Source of the DNA: JAGNXB01 sp964471595
GTDB taxonomy: Bacteria > Bacteroidota > Bacteroidia > Chitinophagales > Saprospiraceae
Assembly (NCBI GenBank): GCA_964471595.1
Contig: CAYYGN010000002.1
Span: 1 to 64,000 of the forward strand
Direction: 5' to 3'
Length of the DNA: 64,000 nucleotides
In this document: piece by piece, positions 52,787 through 62,058 of the stretch
Position numbering within the stretch: position 1 is the stretch's first letter
How the letters are laid out: the number at the start of each line of letters is the position of its first letter
Notes under the pieces: model-generated
The model's database searches: none
What the model was told of the DNA's origin: nothing
What the model saw: the letters and a program-made list of their open reading frames with translations, nothing else
Translations under genes and position numbers: made by a program

Positions 52787-53787
52787 TGCAGGTGGCCATT
52801 ATCGGATACGGTTACTGGGGTCCCAACCTGGTACGCAATTTCCAGCAAACACCGGAATGCCGGGTGACATGGGTGCTGGATGTTCAGGAGCGGCAAAGGG
52901 AACGCGTCCGCAAATCCTGGCCCGGCATCCAAACCACCGATCGGCTGACCGACATTCTGACGGCTGCGGATGTAGACGCCGTCGTCATTGCCACGCCGGT
53001 CCGCACCCATTTCCCCCTTGCCCAGGCAGCCCTGGAAGCGGGCAAACACGTCCTCCTGGAAAAACCGATGACCGCCACCGTGGAGGAAGCCAACCGACTC
53101 ATCGAATTGGCCGGTCGAGCCGGCAAAGTGCTGATGGTGGACCACACCTATCTCTATACACCATCGGTGCGCGCCATCCGCAAGTATGTCGAGGATGGGA
53201 TTTTGGGGCATTTGCAGTATATCGACAGCACCCGAATCAACCTGGGCCTTTTCCAAACCGATGTCAATGTCCTTTGGGACCTTGCGCCCCACGATATTTC
53301 CATTTGCCGTCATCTCCTCCGGGAACGACCGCTTGGCGTTCAGGCCGTTGGTGTCAGCCACACGGACAACGGACTGGAAAACATCGCCTACCTGACCCTG
53401 TTTTACCCGGAAAACAGGATTGCCCATTTCAACTGTTCCTGGATATCGCCGGTCAAAATAAGGCAAATGCTGGTCGGCGGTGACCAGAAGATGATCGTCT
53501 TCAACGATCTGGAAACCACTGAGAAGATACGGATCTACGACAAGGGCTATACCGTTCTGCCGGAGAGCGACCGTGACCGTATCCTTGTGGATTACAGGAC
53601 GGGCGATATTCTGGTGCCCAAGCTGCCGCAATATGAAGCCTTGAGCCAGATGGCCCTCGATTTCAGAGACGCCGTCCTGGACGGGCGTCATCCGGTATCT
53701 GATTACCTTAGCGGCCTGGAAGTCGTGGAAATTCTGGAAGCCGCTGACCGTTCTCTGGCCAGGCGCGGACAGGAAATCCCGCTCTGA
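52783..53787 (+). CDS. Gfo/Idh/MocA oxidoreductase (nucleotide-sugar 3-dehydrogenase type)
   Basis: 334 residues. The Rossmann motif VAIIGYGYWGPNLVRNF and the catalytic-domain signature LLEKPMTATVEEANRL are present, followed by VDHTYLYTPSVRAIRK. Similarity is greatest to WlbA/WbpB-type enzymes, which oxidise C3 of UDP-N-acetyl sugars. With the downstream transaminase and acetyltransferase this gives a 3-acetamido sugar. It overlaps the GT2 stop by 4 bp. A longer upstream frame from 52606 runs through the GT2 gene and is not real. Confidence 0.92.
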   Translation: MMQVAIIGYGYWGPNLVRNFQQTPECRVTWVLDVQERQRERVRKSWPGIQTTDRLTDILTAADVDAVVIATPVRTHFPLAQAALEAGKHVLLEKPMTATVEEANRLIELAGRAGKVLMVDHTYLYTPSVRAIRKYVEDGILGHLQYIDSTRINLGLFQTDVNVLWDLAPHDISICRHLLRERPLGVQAVGVSHTDNGLENIAYLTLFYPENRIAHFNCSWISPVKIRQMLVGGDQKMIVFNDLETTEKIRIYDKGYTVLPESDRDRILVDYRTGDILVPKLPQYEALSQMALDFRDAVLDGRHPVSDYLSGLEVVEILEAADRSLARRGQEIPL

Positions 53788-53805
53788 AAAATCGCTGATT
53801 CCACC

Positions 53806-54312
53806 ATGGAGATACTCAATGTCGATACCCCCCGGCAAAGCCTGCGCAACGTCCGGGTAGGGGAAAATGTCCGCATTTTCAATTTTGTCAATGCCTACGA
53901 ATGCACCATCGGTGCAGGGAGTAAAGTCGGCGCATTCGTGGAAATACAGAAAGGCGCCTTTATCGGGGAAAACTGCAAGATATCCAGCCATTCCTTCATT
54001 TGTGAAGGCGTCCATATCGGCAATGGCGTATTCATTGGGCATCATGTAGCCTTTATCAACGACAAGTACCCCCGAGCCGTGAATCCCGACGGAAGCATGC
54101 AGACCGAAGCCGATTGGGAGGTCGTCGAAACCCACATTGGCGACGGTGCTTCCATCGGTACGGGATCCACCATCCTGGGCGGGATCCGGATCGGTATCGG
54201 CGCCATGATCGGCGCAGGCAGCGTGGTCACCAAAGATGTCCCTGACCATGCCGTGGTGGCCGGCAATCCGGCCCGAATCATTCGGCAGCACAATGAAGCA
54301 AATCAACCATGA
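53806..54312 (+). CDS. Left-handed beta-helix acetyltransferase (WbpD/WlbB type)
   Basis: 168 residues built almost entirely of hexapeptide repeats (VGENVRIFNFVNAYECTIG, IGENCKISSHSFICEGVHIG, IGTGSTILGGIRIGIGAMIG), ending with PDHAVVAGNPARII. The family N-acetylates amino sugars, and WbpD-like members act on the 3-amino group of UDP-sugars. The conserved HHVAFINDKYPRA loop fits that subgroup. It lies 18 bp after the oxidoreductase gene and overlaps the aminotransferase start by 4 bp. Confidence 0.9.
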   Translation: MEILNVDTPRQSLRNVRVGENVRIFNFVNAYECTIGAGSKVGAFVEIQKGAFIGENCKISSHSFICEGVHIGNGVFIGHHVAFINDKYPRAVNPDGSMQTEADWEVVETHIGDGASIGTGSTILGGIRIGIGAMIGAGSVVTKDVPDHAVVAGNPARIIRQHNEANQP

Positions 54313-55400
54313 TACCATTCCTGGATCTGCATCGACAATATCTCGGCATCGAAAAAGAAGTCAAAGCCGGCTGGGAGGACGTCCTCACCCAGACAGCTTT
54401 TGCCGGTGGCCCATTTGTCACGACCTTTGAAAACGATTTCGCCCGTTACTGCGATACCAAAGCCGCTTCCGGTGTCAATACCGGTACCAGTGCCCTTCAC
54501 CTCGCCATGCTGGCCCTGGGAATAGGTCCCGGTGACGAAGTCATCCTGCCCGCGAATACATTCATCGCCACCGCCTGGGGCATCAGTTATTGCGGTGCCA
54601 CGCCGGTTTTTGCGGATTGTGACGAGTACTACAATCTGGATCCCGGAATGGTGGAAAGCCTGATCACATCGCGCACCAAAGCCATTATCGGGGTCCATCT
54701 CTACGGCCAACCCTGCCGGGTGGACGAGCTCCGGGCCATTGCCCGCAAACACGGTCTCCACTTTGTCGAAGATGCCGCACAGGCCCATGGAGCGCGGTAC
54801 AAAGGCCAACGCACAGGAGGATTGGGCGACATCGCTGCTTTCAGCTTTTATCCCGGAAAGAATCTGGGCGCCTACGGGGAGGGTGGAGGTATCACCTCCC
54901 AACGCGAGGATCTGATCCACCACATCAACCGGCTGCGCAACCATGGCTCCGAACAACGCTACCATCACGATGAGCTGGGCTACAATATGCGGATGGACGG
55001 ACTTCAGGCGGTTGTCCTCACGGTCAAACTGAAATATCTCGACGCATGGAACCATCGACGCAAGGCCATTGCCGCCCGCTATCTGACAGAAATCAACGCT
55101 GCCGGGATCAAATTGCCCAAGGTGCATCCGGACGCCGACCCGGTATGGCATCTCTTTGTAGTGACCGTGGATGACCGCGACGCCTTTATCGCCCATATGA
55201 AAGACCAGGGCATCCAGACAGCCCTCCATTACCCGGTACCCTGTCATCTGCAGAAAGCCTATGCTTCTTTGGGATATGCCCCGGGGGCATTCCCCAAAAG
55301 TGAATACCTCGCCTCCCACTGTGTCTCCCTGCCAATGTTTGCCGAGCTGACGGATGATGAAGTGTCCCAAGTCATCCTGGCAGCCAATCAATTCAACTAA
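54309..55400 (+). CDS. DegT/DnrJ/EryC1-type sugar aminotransferase
   Basis: 363 residues. MIPFLDLHRQYLGIEKEV, GVNTGTSALHLAMLALGIGP, EVILPANTFIATAWG, EDAAQAHGARYKGQRTGGLG and the PLP lysine region SFYPGKNLGAYGEGG are typical. It should transfer an amino group from glutamate to the 3-keto sugar made by the upstream oxidoreductase, before acetylation. Its start overlaps the acetyltransferase stop by 4 bp. Confidence 0.94.
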   Translation: MIPFLDLHRQYLGIEKEVKAGWEDVLTQTAFAGGPFVTTFENDFARYCDTKAASGVNTGTSALHLAMLALGIGPGDEVILPANTFIATAWGISYCGATPVFADCDEYYNLDPGMVESLITSRTKAIIGVHLYGQPCRVDELRAIARKHGLHFVEDAAQAHGARYKGQRTGGLGDIAAFSFYPGKNLGAYGEGGGITSQREDLIHHINRLRNHGSEQRYHHDELGYNMRMDGLQAVVLTVKLKYLDAWNHRRKAIAARYLTEINAAGIKLPKVHPDADPVWHLFVVTVDDRDAFIAHMKDQGIQTALHYPVPCHLQKAYASLGYAPGAFPKSEYLASHCVSLPMFAELTDDEVSQVILAANQFN

Positions 55401-55411
55401 ACCCTCCTGTC

Positions 55412-57628
55412 GTGGCCGCACCCAAATCCAGAGGCAAGACGTCCCGAAAACCTACTGAAACCCGCGGATCGAAAGACACGGGTATCTCCTGGTTGCAGAT
55501 GGCTTCCGGCCAGGAGGCGCCATCCGGACCCGGTTGGGCGCGCATCACTTTCTGGAGCCTTGCCGCAGTGGCTTTGTTGTGGATGCTGTTTACGGCCCTG
55601 CAGACCGGCATCAACGGAGATGACCGCATGCAAAATGAGTACGAGCAAGCTCTCATGGCCTGGTACAGCACAGCGGGATCCGACACCACTGCACTCAATC
55701 TCCCGCAGACCAAGATGCATTATTACGGGGGCGTATTCGAAGTATTGAGCGGCGCCACCAACCGCCTCCTGGGAAACAATTCGCCGGATCAAGCCGGCTA
55801 TCACATCGTCCGGCACGTTTGGAACGCCTTGTTCGGATGGCTTGGCATCCTCTTCATCGGTTTGACCGGAATGCTGTTGGGTGGCTGGCGGCTGGGACTG
55901 CTGGCCCTGGGTATGGCCTTTTTGTCACCGCGTTTTGTGGGTCACGGGGTCATGAATCCCAAGGACATTCCTTTTGCAGCCGGTTATGTGGTCTCGCTCT
56001 ATTTTATTTTGCGCTGGTTGAAGGAAATGCCTCGCCCGGGATGGCTGACACTCCTCGGTCTCTCCCTGGGCATAGGATTGGCTATCGGCGTACGATCGGG
56101 CGGTCTTCTGTTGGTGGCAATGCTGGGGCTCTTTGGATTCCTCCATTTTGTGGGACTGTACGGTCTTGCCGGTCTCAGCCGTGAATCCAGGACTGCAGGC
56201 CGGTACCTTTGGTACGGGCTGATACCCGTCGCCGGTGGTATGGTCATCACCCTCGCTTTTTGGCCATTTGCCCTGCAATCCCCTGTAGCCCATATCCGTG
56301 AATCCCTTGCTGAATTGTCCAACTACGGCGTCAATATCCGTTTGCTCTTCAATGGGGAAATGGTATTCGCCCAAAGCCTGCCATGGGATTATCTGCCCAG
56401 ATGGGTCCTGGTCACCGTACCCCTCTTCATCCTGGCCGGGTGGTTGCTCGGATTGGGATTCTTGCGGCAACTGTTTACACGCTATGGCTTCCTGCCGATC
56501 CTGTTTTTGGGGTTCGCATTCCTTTTCCCGTTCGTCTATGTCATTTACAAGGACAGCACCCTTTACGATGGGTGGCGCCATCTGATCTTTCCGTATACGG
56601 CCGGCGTGGTACTGGCCGCCATGGGTTGGGAAGTATTGGCGTTCGCCTGGCCGGCCAAACGCTGGGTGGCCCCGGCCGTTTTGGGTGCGGCCGGTTTGTT
56701 GGCGTTGGATCCGCTCATCCACATGTTGCGCAATCCCGGTTTGCAATACGTGTATTTCAATCCCATCCAGGGCGGAATGAAAGGCGCCTTGGGACAATTC
56801 GAGACCGATTATTGGGGCGTTTCCGTGAAGCAGGGACTTGAGTGGCTTGAAAAAGAAGGGATCATTTTTCCCGGCATGGAAAATGAAGTACTTGTCGCTT
56901 CCAATTTTGCCTATCCCCTCGAAAAGTATGTCCACCGGTACGGCGGCAAAGTCAAACCCGTTTACGTGCGATACCGCCAGCGTCACGATGCTGCCTGGGA
57001 CTACGGCTTGTTCCAGTCCCGCTTTGTGGACGGTTCCTACATCCGGGCCGGAAGTTGGCCTCCGTCGAATACCATTCACACCATTGACGTCAGCGGAACA
57101 CCCGTCCTGGCCATCATGCGCAACGAGGACCACACCGCCTTCGAAGGCATTTCCCTGCAAAAGCAGAATCGCTTCGACGAGGCCATTCCGCTCCTCGAGC
57201 AGGCCGTAGCCCGTGTGCCGGGGGATGAGGTGGCATGGTCGGCCCTGGCCTTCTGTTATCTGAACACAGGCCAATGGGACAAAACACGTGACGCGCTCGA
57301 CAAAACCCTCGCCATCGAACCGGAGAGCATTACCGCCCTCAATTATTACGGGCTGTACCATGCCAACCAGAACCAGATCGACAAGGCCATTGACGCCTTC
57401 CAGAAAGCGGTCCGCCTACAGGACAACAATTTTTTCGCCTACTATTATCTGGCAACCCTGGAACTCCAACGCCGCAATCTGAGCACCGCCCTGGAATACG
57501 GCAAACAGGCCGTTAACCACAACCCCCGTTTTGCGGGCGCTTATGAATTGGTGGCACAGATCTACGAAGCCATGGGTGATGCGCGCAATGCCCAGGCCTA
57601 TCGCCAGGCTGTCAGCCAAATAAAATAA
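55412..57628 (+). CDS. Multi-spanning GT-C-like membrane protein with C-terminal TPRs
   Basis: 738 residues, with a GTG start. One membrane segment (about residues 45-65) is followed by an external loop with NGDDRMQNEYEQALMAWYS, holding an acidic DD pair as in the first loop of GT-C glycosyltransferases. About ten membrane helices fill residues 130-440. The last 150 or so residues form TPRs (EVAWSALAFCYLNTGQWDKT, NYYGLYHANQNQIDKAIDAF). It probably transfers a lipid-linked sugar on the periplasmic side. It follows the aminotransferase by 11 bp, so it likely handles the sugar made by this operon. Function is inferred. Confidence 0.75.
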   Translation: MAAPKSRGKTSRKPTETRGSKDTGISWLQMASGQEAPSGPGWARITFWSLAAVALLWMLFTALQTGINGDDRMQNEYEQALMAWYSTAGSDTTALNLPQTKMHYYGGVFEVLSGATNRLLGNNSPDQAGYHIVRHVWNALFGWLGILFIGLTGMLLGGWRLGLLALGMAFLSPRFVGHGVMNPKDIPFAAGYVVSLYFILRWLKEMPRPGWLTLLGLSLGIGLAIGVRSGGLLLVAMLGLFGFLHFVGLYGLAGLSRESRTAGRYLWYGLIPVAGGMVITLAFWPFALQSPVAHIRESLAELSNYGVNIRLLFNGEMVFAQSLPWDYLPRWVLVTVPLFILAGWLLGLGFLRQLFTRYGFLPILFLGFAFLFPFVYVIYKDSTLYDGWRHLIFPYTAGVVLAAMGWEVLAFAWPAKRWVAPAVLGAAGLLALDPLIHMLRNPGLQYVYFNPIQGGMKGALGQFETDYWGVSVKQGLEWLEKEGIIFPGMENEVLVASNFAYPLEKYVHRYGGKVKPVYVRYRQRHDAAWDYGLFQSRFVDGSYIRAGSWPPSNTIHTIDVSGTPVLAIMRNEDHTAFEGISLQKQNRFDEAIPLLEQAVARVPGDEVAWSALAFCYLNTGQWDKTRDALDKTLAIEPESITALNYYGLYHANQNQIDKAIDAFQKAVRLQDNNFFAYYYLATLELQRRNLSTALEYGKQAVNHNPRFAGAYELVAQIYEAMGDARNAQAYRQAVSQIK

Positions 57629-57633
57629 AATCC

Positions 57634-59175
57634 ATGCAGGACAGATTGCAACTGCTCCGTGAAAAGCAAGCCCAGGCCCTGGAAGGGGGTGGGGAGAAAC
57701 GTATTGAGCAGCAACACAAGAAAGGCAAACTAACCGCTCGCGAACGCATTCATTTCCTGCTGGACGAAGGTTCTTTTGAAGAGATCGGGATGCTGGTGAC
57801 CCACCGGGCTACCGATTTCGGCATGGACCAACAGAAAGTCTACGGAGACGGCGTGATCACCGGGTATGGTACTGTAGGTGGGCGCCTTGTCTATGTTTTT
57901 GCGCAGGATTTTACGGTATTCGGAGGCTCGTTGTCGGAGACTCATGCAGAAAAAATATGCAAGATCATGGATATGGCCATGCGCAACGGCGCTCCGGTCA
58001 TTGGCCTCAATGATAGTGGAGGAGCACGCATTCAGGAAGGTGTAAGCTCATTGGGCGGATATGCAGACATATTCTACCGCAATGTGCGGGCTTCCGGGGT
58101 CATTCCCCAGATTTCCGCCATCATGGGGCCTTGCGCCGGCGGTGCCGTTTACTCGCCCGCCATGACCGATTTTATCCTCATGGTCGAGGAAACTTCCTAC
58201 ATGTTTGTCACCGGGCCCAATGTGGTCAAGACTGTGACCAATGAGACCATAACGAGTGAAGAACTGGGAGGTGCGCTCGCTCATGCCTCCAAGAGCGGAG
58301 TCACCCACCTGACCGCCGACAATGATGTGGATTGTCTCGACAAAATACGCCGGCTGCTGTCCTACATGCCGCAGAATTGCGAGGAAAAATCGACCGATCT
58401 TCCTTATGTAACAGGTGAGGAAAAGCGGCCGGCCCTCACGACCATGATCCCGGCCCATCCCAATCAGCCCTATGACATGCGGGACATCATCCGTGAAATC
58501 ATGGATACCGGGAGCTTCCTGGAAATCCAGGAGAATTTCGCCGACAATATCGTCATCGGATTTGCCCGTATCGCCGGCAAAAGCATTGGCATCGTCGCCA
58601 ACCAACCCGCCAGTCTGGCGGGTGTCCTCGATGTGAAAAGCTCCAAAAAGGCGGCGCGGTTTGTTCGATTTTGCGATTGCTTCAATATCCCGTTGCTTGT
58701 CTTGGTGGATGTACCCGGTTTTCTGCCGGGTGCCGACCAGGAATGGAATGCCATCATCACCAACGGCGCCAAGCTTCTGTATGCTTTTAGCGAAGCGACG
58801 GTGCCCAGGATCACCCTCATCACCCGGAAAGCGTATGGAGGTGCCTATGATGTCATGAACTCCAAGCATATCGGTGCTGACCTGAACTTTGCATGGCCCA
58901 GCGCCGAAATTGCCGTCATGGGCGCCAAAGGGGCCATCGAAATCATCTTCAAAAAAGAAATCGATGAAGCTTCCGATCGCGCGTCCAGAATGAAGGAACT
59001 CGAAGAGGATTACAACGACACCTTCGCCAACCCTTACAAGGCCGCCAACCGCGGATTTGTCGACGAAGTCATCCACCCGGAAGACACCCGTCGCAAACTG
59101 ATATCCGGGTTTCGTATGCTTGAAAACAAAGTGGATCGTTTGCCGGCAAAAAAACACGGCAACATTCCCCTGTAA
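57634..59175 (+). CDS. Acyl-CoA carboxylase carboxyltransferase subunit (propionyl-CoA carboxylase beta type)
   Basis: 513 residues. Family motifs include GKLTARERIHFLLDEGSFEE, GLNDSGGARIQEGVSSLGGY, GPCAGGAVYSPAMTDFILM, LVDVPGFLPGADQEW and KAYGGAYDVMNSKHIGADL. It transfers CO2 from biotin to propionyl-CoA (or acetyl-/methylmalonyl-CoA). The biotin carboxylase at 29927 may supply the partner activity; a BCCP is not in the window. It starts 5 bp after the GT-C gene but is unrelated to sugar synthesis. A strong terminator follows. Confidence 0.95.
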   Translation: MQDRLQLLREKQAQALEGGGEKRIEQQHKKGKLTARERIHFLLDEGSFEEIGMLVTHRATDFGMDQQKVYGDGVITGYGTVGGRLVYVFAQDFTVFGGSLSETHAEKICKIMDMAMRNGAPVIGLNDSGGARIQEGVSSLGGYADIFYRNVRASGVIPQISAIMGPCAGGAVYSPAMTDFILMVEETSYMFVTGPNVVKTVTNETITSEELGGALAHASKSGVTHLTADNDVDCLDKIRRLLSYMPQNCEEKSTDLPYVTGEEKRPALTTMIPAHPNQPYDMRDIIREIMDTGSFLEIQENFADNIVIGFARIAGKSIGIVANQPASLAGVLDVKSSKKAARFVRFCDCFNIPLLVLVDVPGFLPGADQEWNAIITNGAKLLYAFSEATVPRITLITRKAYGGAYDVMNSKHIGADLNFAWPSAEIAVMGAKGAIEIIFKKEIDEASDRASRMKELEEDYNDTFANPYKAANRGFVDEVIHPEDTRRKLISGFRMLENKVDRLPAKKHGNIPL

Positions 59176-59210
59176 GTTCCTTCTTTTCCCACTTCATCCT
59201 TCCCGCCAAC

Positions 59211-59243
59211 AAAAAACCGCCATTCGACGAATGGCGGTTTTTT
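59211..59243. terminator. Bidirectional rho-independent terminator
   Basis: A perfect inverted repeat (AAAAAACCGCCATTCG and its complement around one central base) lies between two convergent genes. A6 and T6 flanks let it stop transcription from both sides. Confidence 0.92.
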
Positions 59244-59275
59244 GAGTGGCCTTAGAAGGGGCGCAAACCACCGGA

Positions 59276-61957
59276 TCAATCCAGCATTATAATCTTTTGG
59301 GTGGCGACGTGATCGCGAGATCCGATACGGACAATGAGAACACCGTGCAGGGATCCGGGCGCACCCGAAGGAAGTGTCCATACACGCCCGGTTTCAGAGG
59401 GACACGGGCCGTAATACACGGTTCTTCCATTCAGATCATAGACGCCCATCCATTCCGGTGCGGAGGCATGGCTTGGCCAGGGTATACCGACTTCAGGCGC
59501 ACCTGGATGCAGACGGAAGCGGATAACTTCACCCGAATCCTCATCCTTGAAAGCCTGACCGGCGTTTTGATGGGCTTGAATTTTTGCCGGAGGCTGTGGA
59601 CCACCCACGCACAGGGGAGGACTTAGAGCCTGGTGGTGACAACCCCGTGCACCGGGTGCAAAGGCACAGACTTTCAACTTGTTTTTTGCCAGGGGGCCTT
59701 TGTAGGCTACTCCCGGAAGAATGAGCGGTAATTCGGCGATGGCATAGGTGCCCCGGAAACCGCCATCTACCCAAACGGAGAACAGGTCCGCCTGAGGATG
59801 ATCCACCTTGAAATCCACGGTCACTTCATAAGTACCTTCAGGTGCGCATTCGCCCAAAGTCCAGTTGAAGCTCAGGAATTGAATTTCCTCCTCCGGATCA
59901 CAACATACTTCCCCCAATTCGATGACGGCCTCGCAATCCTCCAATTCCTTGTCGCGAATGACAAACTCGTAAGGCGTCATGCAATCTGCGGCCAGAGGAC
60001 CGAGGACAACAGGCAGGTCCGCATAGGCAAAAAATCCGTAGTTGTTGCCGTTCCCCACGATTTTGAAGCTGTCGCTTCCCGGATTGAGGGGGATGAAATT
60101 GATCTGAATGTAAAACACGGAGTCATTGTCGCATTCCTTCACCCATTCGAGTTCTGCCAGGTGACAGTCCATATTGCCTCCGCAGTCCGGACTTTCGAAT
60201 TCCTTGATCTTGCAACAATCCGGTTTTTGACTGTCGCAGATTTTGATCCAGTCATGGTTGTTGCCGCTTTTCGGGAAATTGGCCAGGAAGAGAGGCGAGC
60301 CATAGGGATATATGCCGAAATACTGCCCGTTGGCATACACGACCACACTGTCACCCTGCCCGGGATGGTAATTGTAAGCCACATGCAGATTGTAGGTGGA
60401 GTCGGAGGTACAGTCGCCCACATCCACGGCCATTTCGTTGATGACACATGGCTCTCCGCAACAAATCACTCCAATGCCGGTATCTGCCGCGCAGTCGGGA
60501 AATTCCAGATCTCGTACCACAAATTCCCATTCTTTTTCACAGTCTCCGTTGAGGGGGCCAATGGTAACCGGCAAGTCACTATAAGCAAAGATCCCGTGCA
60601 CCATCCCGTTGCCCTGCACCTTGAAGCTGTCACTGCCGGGATTTTGAATGCCGAAATCAATATGTACAAAGAACTGGTCATTACTGTCACATTCGGACAC
60701 TTCAGCCACAAACTCGATAATGTGGCACTCCTCACCCCCCCCGCATTCCGGAGACGGAAATTCGATAATGGCACAGCAACCTGGATTGTCGTTGTCACAG
60801 ACCTTGAGCCAGTCATGACTGCCCCCGCTCTTGGGAAAGTTGTTGATCGTCAGCGGTAGTTGGGCATAGGCATAATAGCCGAACGGGTTGCCGTTGGCCC
60901 ACAAATCAAAATGGCTGCCCTGTACGCCCTGGTAGTCGAAATCCACGGTGATAGTATAGGTGGATCCTGAAGTACAGTCACCAATATCAACCGTCAGGTT
61001 GGACAACTCGCATTCATTGCCGCCTCCGCATTCCGGAGAGGCAAACTCGATAATGGCACAGCAGTCAGGATTGTCATTGTCACAAACCTTCAGCCAGTCG
61101 TGGCTGCCTCCGCTCTTGGGGAAATGGTTGATGGTGAGCGGTAGTTGGGCATACTGATAGTAGCCGAAGAATTCACCATTGGCCCAAAGATCAAAACTGT
61201 TGCCCTGGACATTTTGGTAGTTGAAATTCACCGTAAGGGAATAGGTGGAATCCGAGGTGCAATCCCCGATGTCCACGACCAATTCGTTGATCAGACATTC
61301 TTCGCCGCAACAAACCGGCCCCAGCTCAAATACGGCCTGGCACTCGGGAAACTGGGCATCTTTGACCACAAACTCCCATTCCGTGACACAATCGCCTTCC
61401 AGAGGACCCAGGGTAATGTAAAGGTCCTCATAATCAAAGGTGCCGTAATTCATGCCGTTGCCGAGTACAATGAAGCCCTCGTCGCCCACATTCGCATATT
61501 GGAAGTCCAGATCGACGTAGAAGTATCCGTCTTCACAAACATGCGGTTCGACGACAAGTCCTCCGATCTCGCAATCTCCGCCGCCTCCGCATTCCTGTGT
61601 GGCAAATTCCTTGATCCGGCAGCAATTGCCGATGTCGCCGTCGCAGACTTTCAGCCAGTCATGCGAGCCTCCGCTTTTGGGAAAGTTCGGAATGGTGAGG
61701 GGAAGGCTGGCATAGGCATACTCGCCAAAAAACACCCCATTGGCCCATAGGTCAAACATGTCGGCGCCTTCGTTGACATAGTCGAAGTCGATCGTGATGG
61801 TGTACGTGGTATCCGAAGTACAATCTCCCTTTTCCACCGTGATCAGCCCGATTTCACAAGCGGTGGGGTCCTGGCCTCCCGCGGCACGGGAAGGTGCCGG
61901 GAAAGAGATATGGAGCAGGCAGAACCAGAGGGGAAGGAGGGAAAGGTAGGGTTTCAT
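59276..61957 (-). CDS. Secreted protein of eight cysteine-rich repeats in two alternating subtypes
   Basis: 893 residues with a signal peptide (MKPYLSLLPLWFCLLHISFP). The mature part is eight units of about 92-96 residues in the order A-B-A-A-B-A-B plus a degenerate eighth. Type A units carry GDCTSDSTY, FDLWANGxFFGYYxYAQLPL, FPKSGGSHDWLKVCD and CCAIIEF. Type B units carry an ECDS-type start, FKVxGNGxxxGIFAYSDLPV, GDCEKEWEFVVRD and CCGEP. Each full unit has five to seven Cys. The C-terminal 90 residues (WMGVYDLNGRTVYYGP, ending HVATQKIIMLD) look like a T9SS sorting domain. No family recognised; probably a disulfide-bonded surface or secreted protein. Confidence 0.88.
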   Translation of the reverse strand: MKPYLSLLPLWFCLLHISFPAPSRAAGGQDPTACEIGLITVEKGDCTSDTTYTITIDFDYVNEGADMFDLWANGVFFGEYAYASLPLTIPNFPKSGGSHDWLKVCDGDIGNCCRIKEFATQECGGGGDCEIGGLVVEPHVCEDGYFYVDLDFQYANVGDEGFIVLGNGMNYGTFDYEDLYITLGPLEGDCVTEWEFVVKDAQFPECQAVFELGPVCCGEECLINELVVDIGDCTSDSTYSLTVNFNYQNVQGNSFDLWANGEFFGYYQYAQLPLTINHFPKSGGSHDWLKVCDNDNPDCCAIIEFASPECGGGNECELSNLTVDIGDCTSGSTYTITVDFDYQGVQGSHFDLWANGNPFGYYAYAQLPLTINNFPKSGGSHDWLKVCDNDNPGCCAIIEFPSPECGGGEECHIIEFVAEVSECDSNDQFFVHIDFGIQNPGSDSFKVQGNGMVHGIFAYSDLPVTIGPLNGDCEKEWEFVVRDLEFPDCAADTGIGVICCGEPCVINEMAVDVGDCTSDSTYNLHVAYNYHPGQGDSVVVYANGQYFGIYPYGSPLFLANFPKSGNNHDWIKICDSQKPDCCKIKEFESPDCGGNMDCHLAELEWVKECDNDSVFYIQINFIPLNPGSDSFKIVGNGNNYGFFAYADLPVVLGPLAADCMTPYEFVIRDKELEDCEAVIELGEVCCDPEEEIQFLSFNWTLGECAPEGTYEVTVDFKVDHPQADLFSVWVDGGFRGTYAIAELPLILPGVAYKGPLAKNKLKVCAFAPGARGCHHQALSPPLCVGGPQPPAKIQAHQNAGQAFKDEDSGEVIRFRLHPGAPEVGIPWPSHASAPEWMGVYDLNGRTVYYGPCPSETGRVWTLPSGAPGSLHGVLIVRIGSRDHVATQKIIMLD

Positions 61958-62024
61958 GGCATTGGAATCATGGATGAAGAGCCTTCTCAGGTCAAAAATG
62001 CTGCCTGAGGTCAAGGCACTTAGG

Positions 62025-62058
62025 CAAAGTTAGGCAGGTTGGTGAAAAGTTGTGCAAA
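62025..62058 (-). promoter_or_regulatory. Candidate Bacteroidota promoter of the cysteine-repeat gene
   Basis: On the minus strand TTTG is followed after 22 bp by a consensus -7 box TAACTTTG. It lies 67 nt before the ATG at 61957. Confidence 0.5.

Noticed and set aside
52780..54318. 512-codon frame opposite the sugar-operon genes
   Set aside because: It is antisense to two clear enzymes (Gfo/Idh and the hexapeptide acetyltransferase) and reads as low-quality, Gly/Asp/His-rich sequence.
55925..57361. 478-codon minus-strand frame opposite the GT-C/TPR gene
   Set aside because: Antisense to a coherent membrane-protein frame; the product is Gln/Gly/His-rich with no family features.
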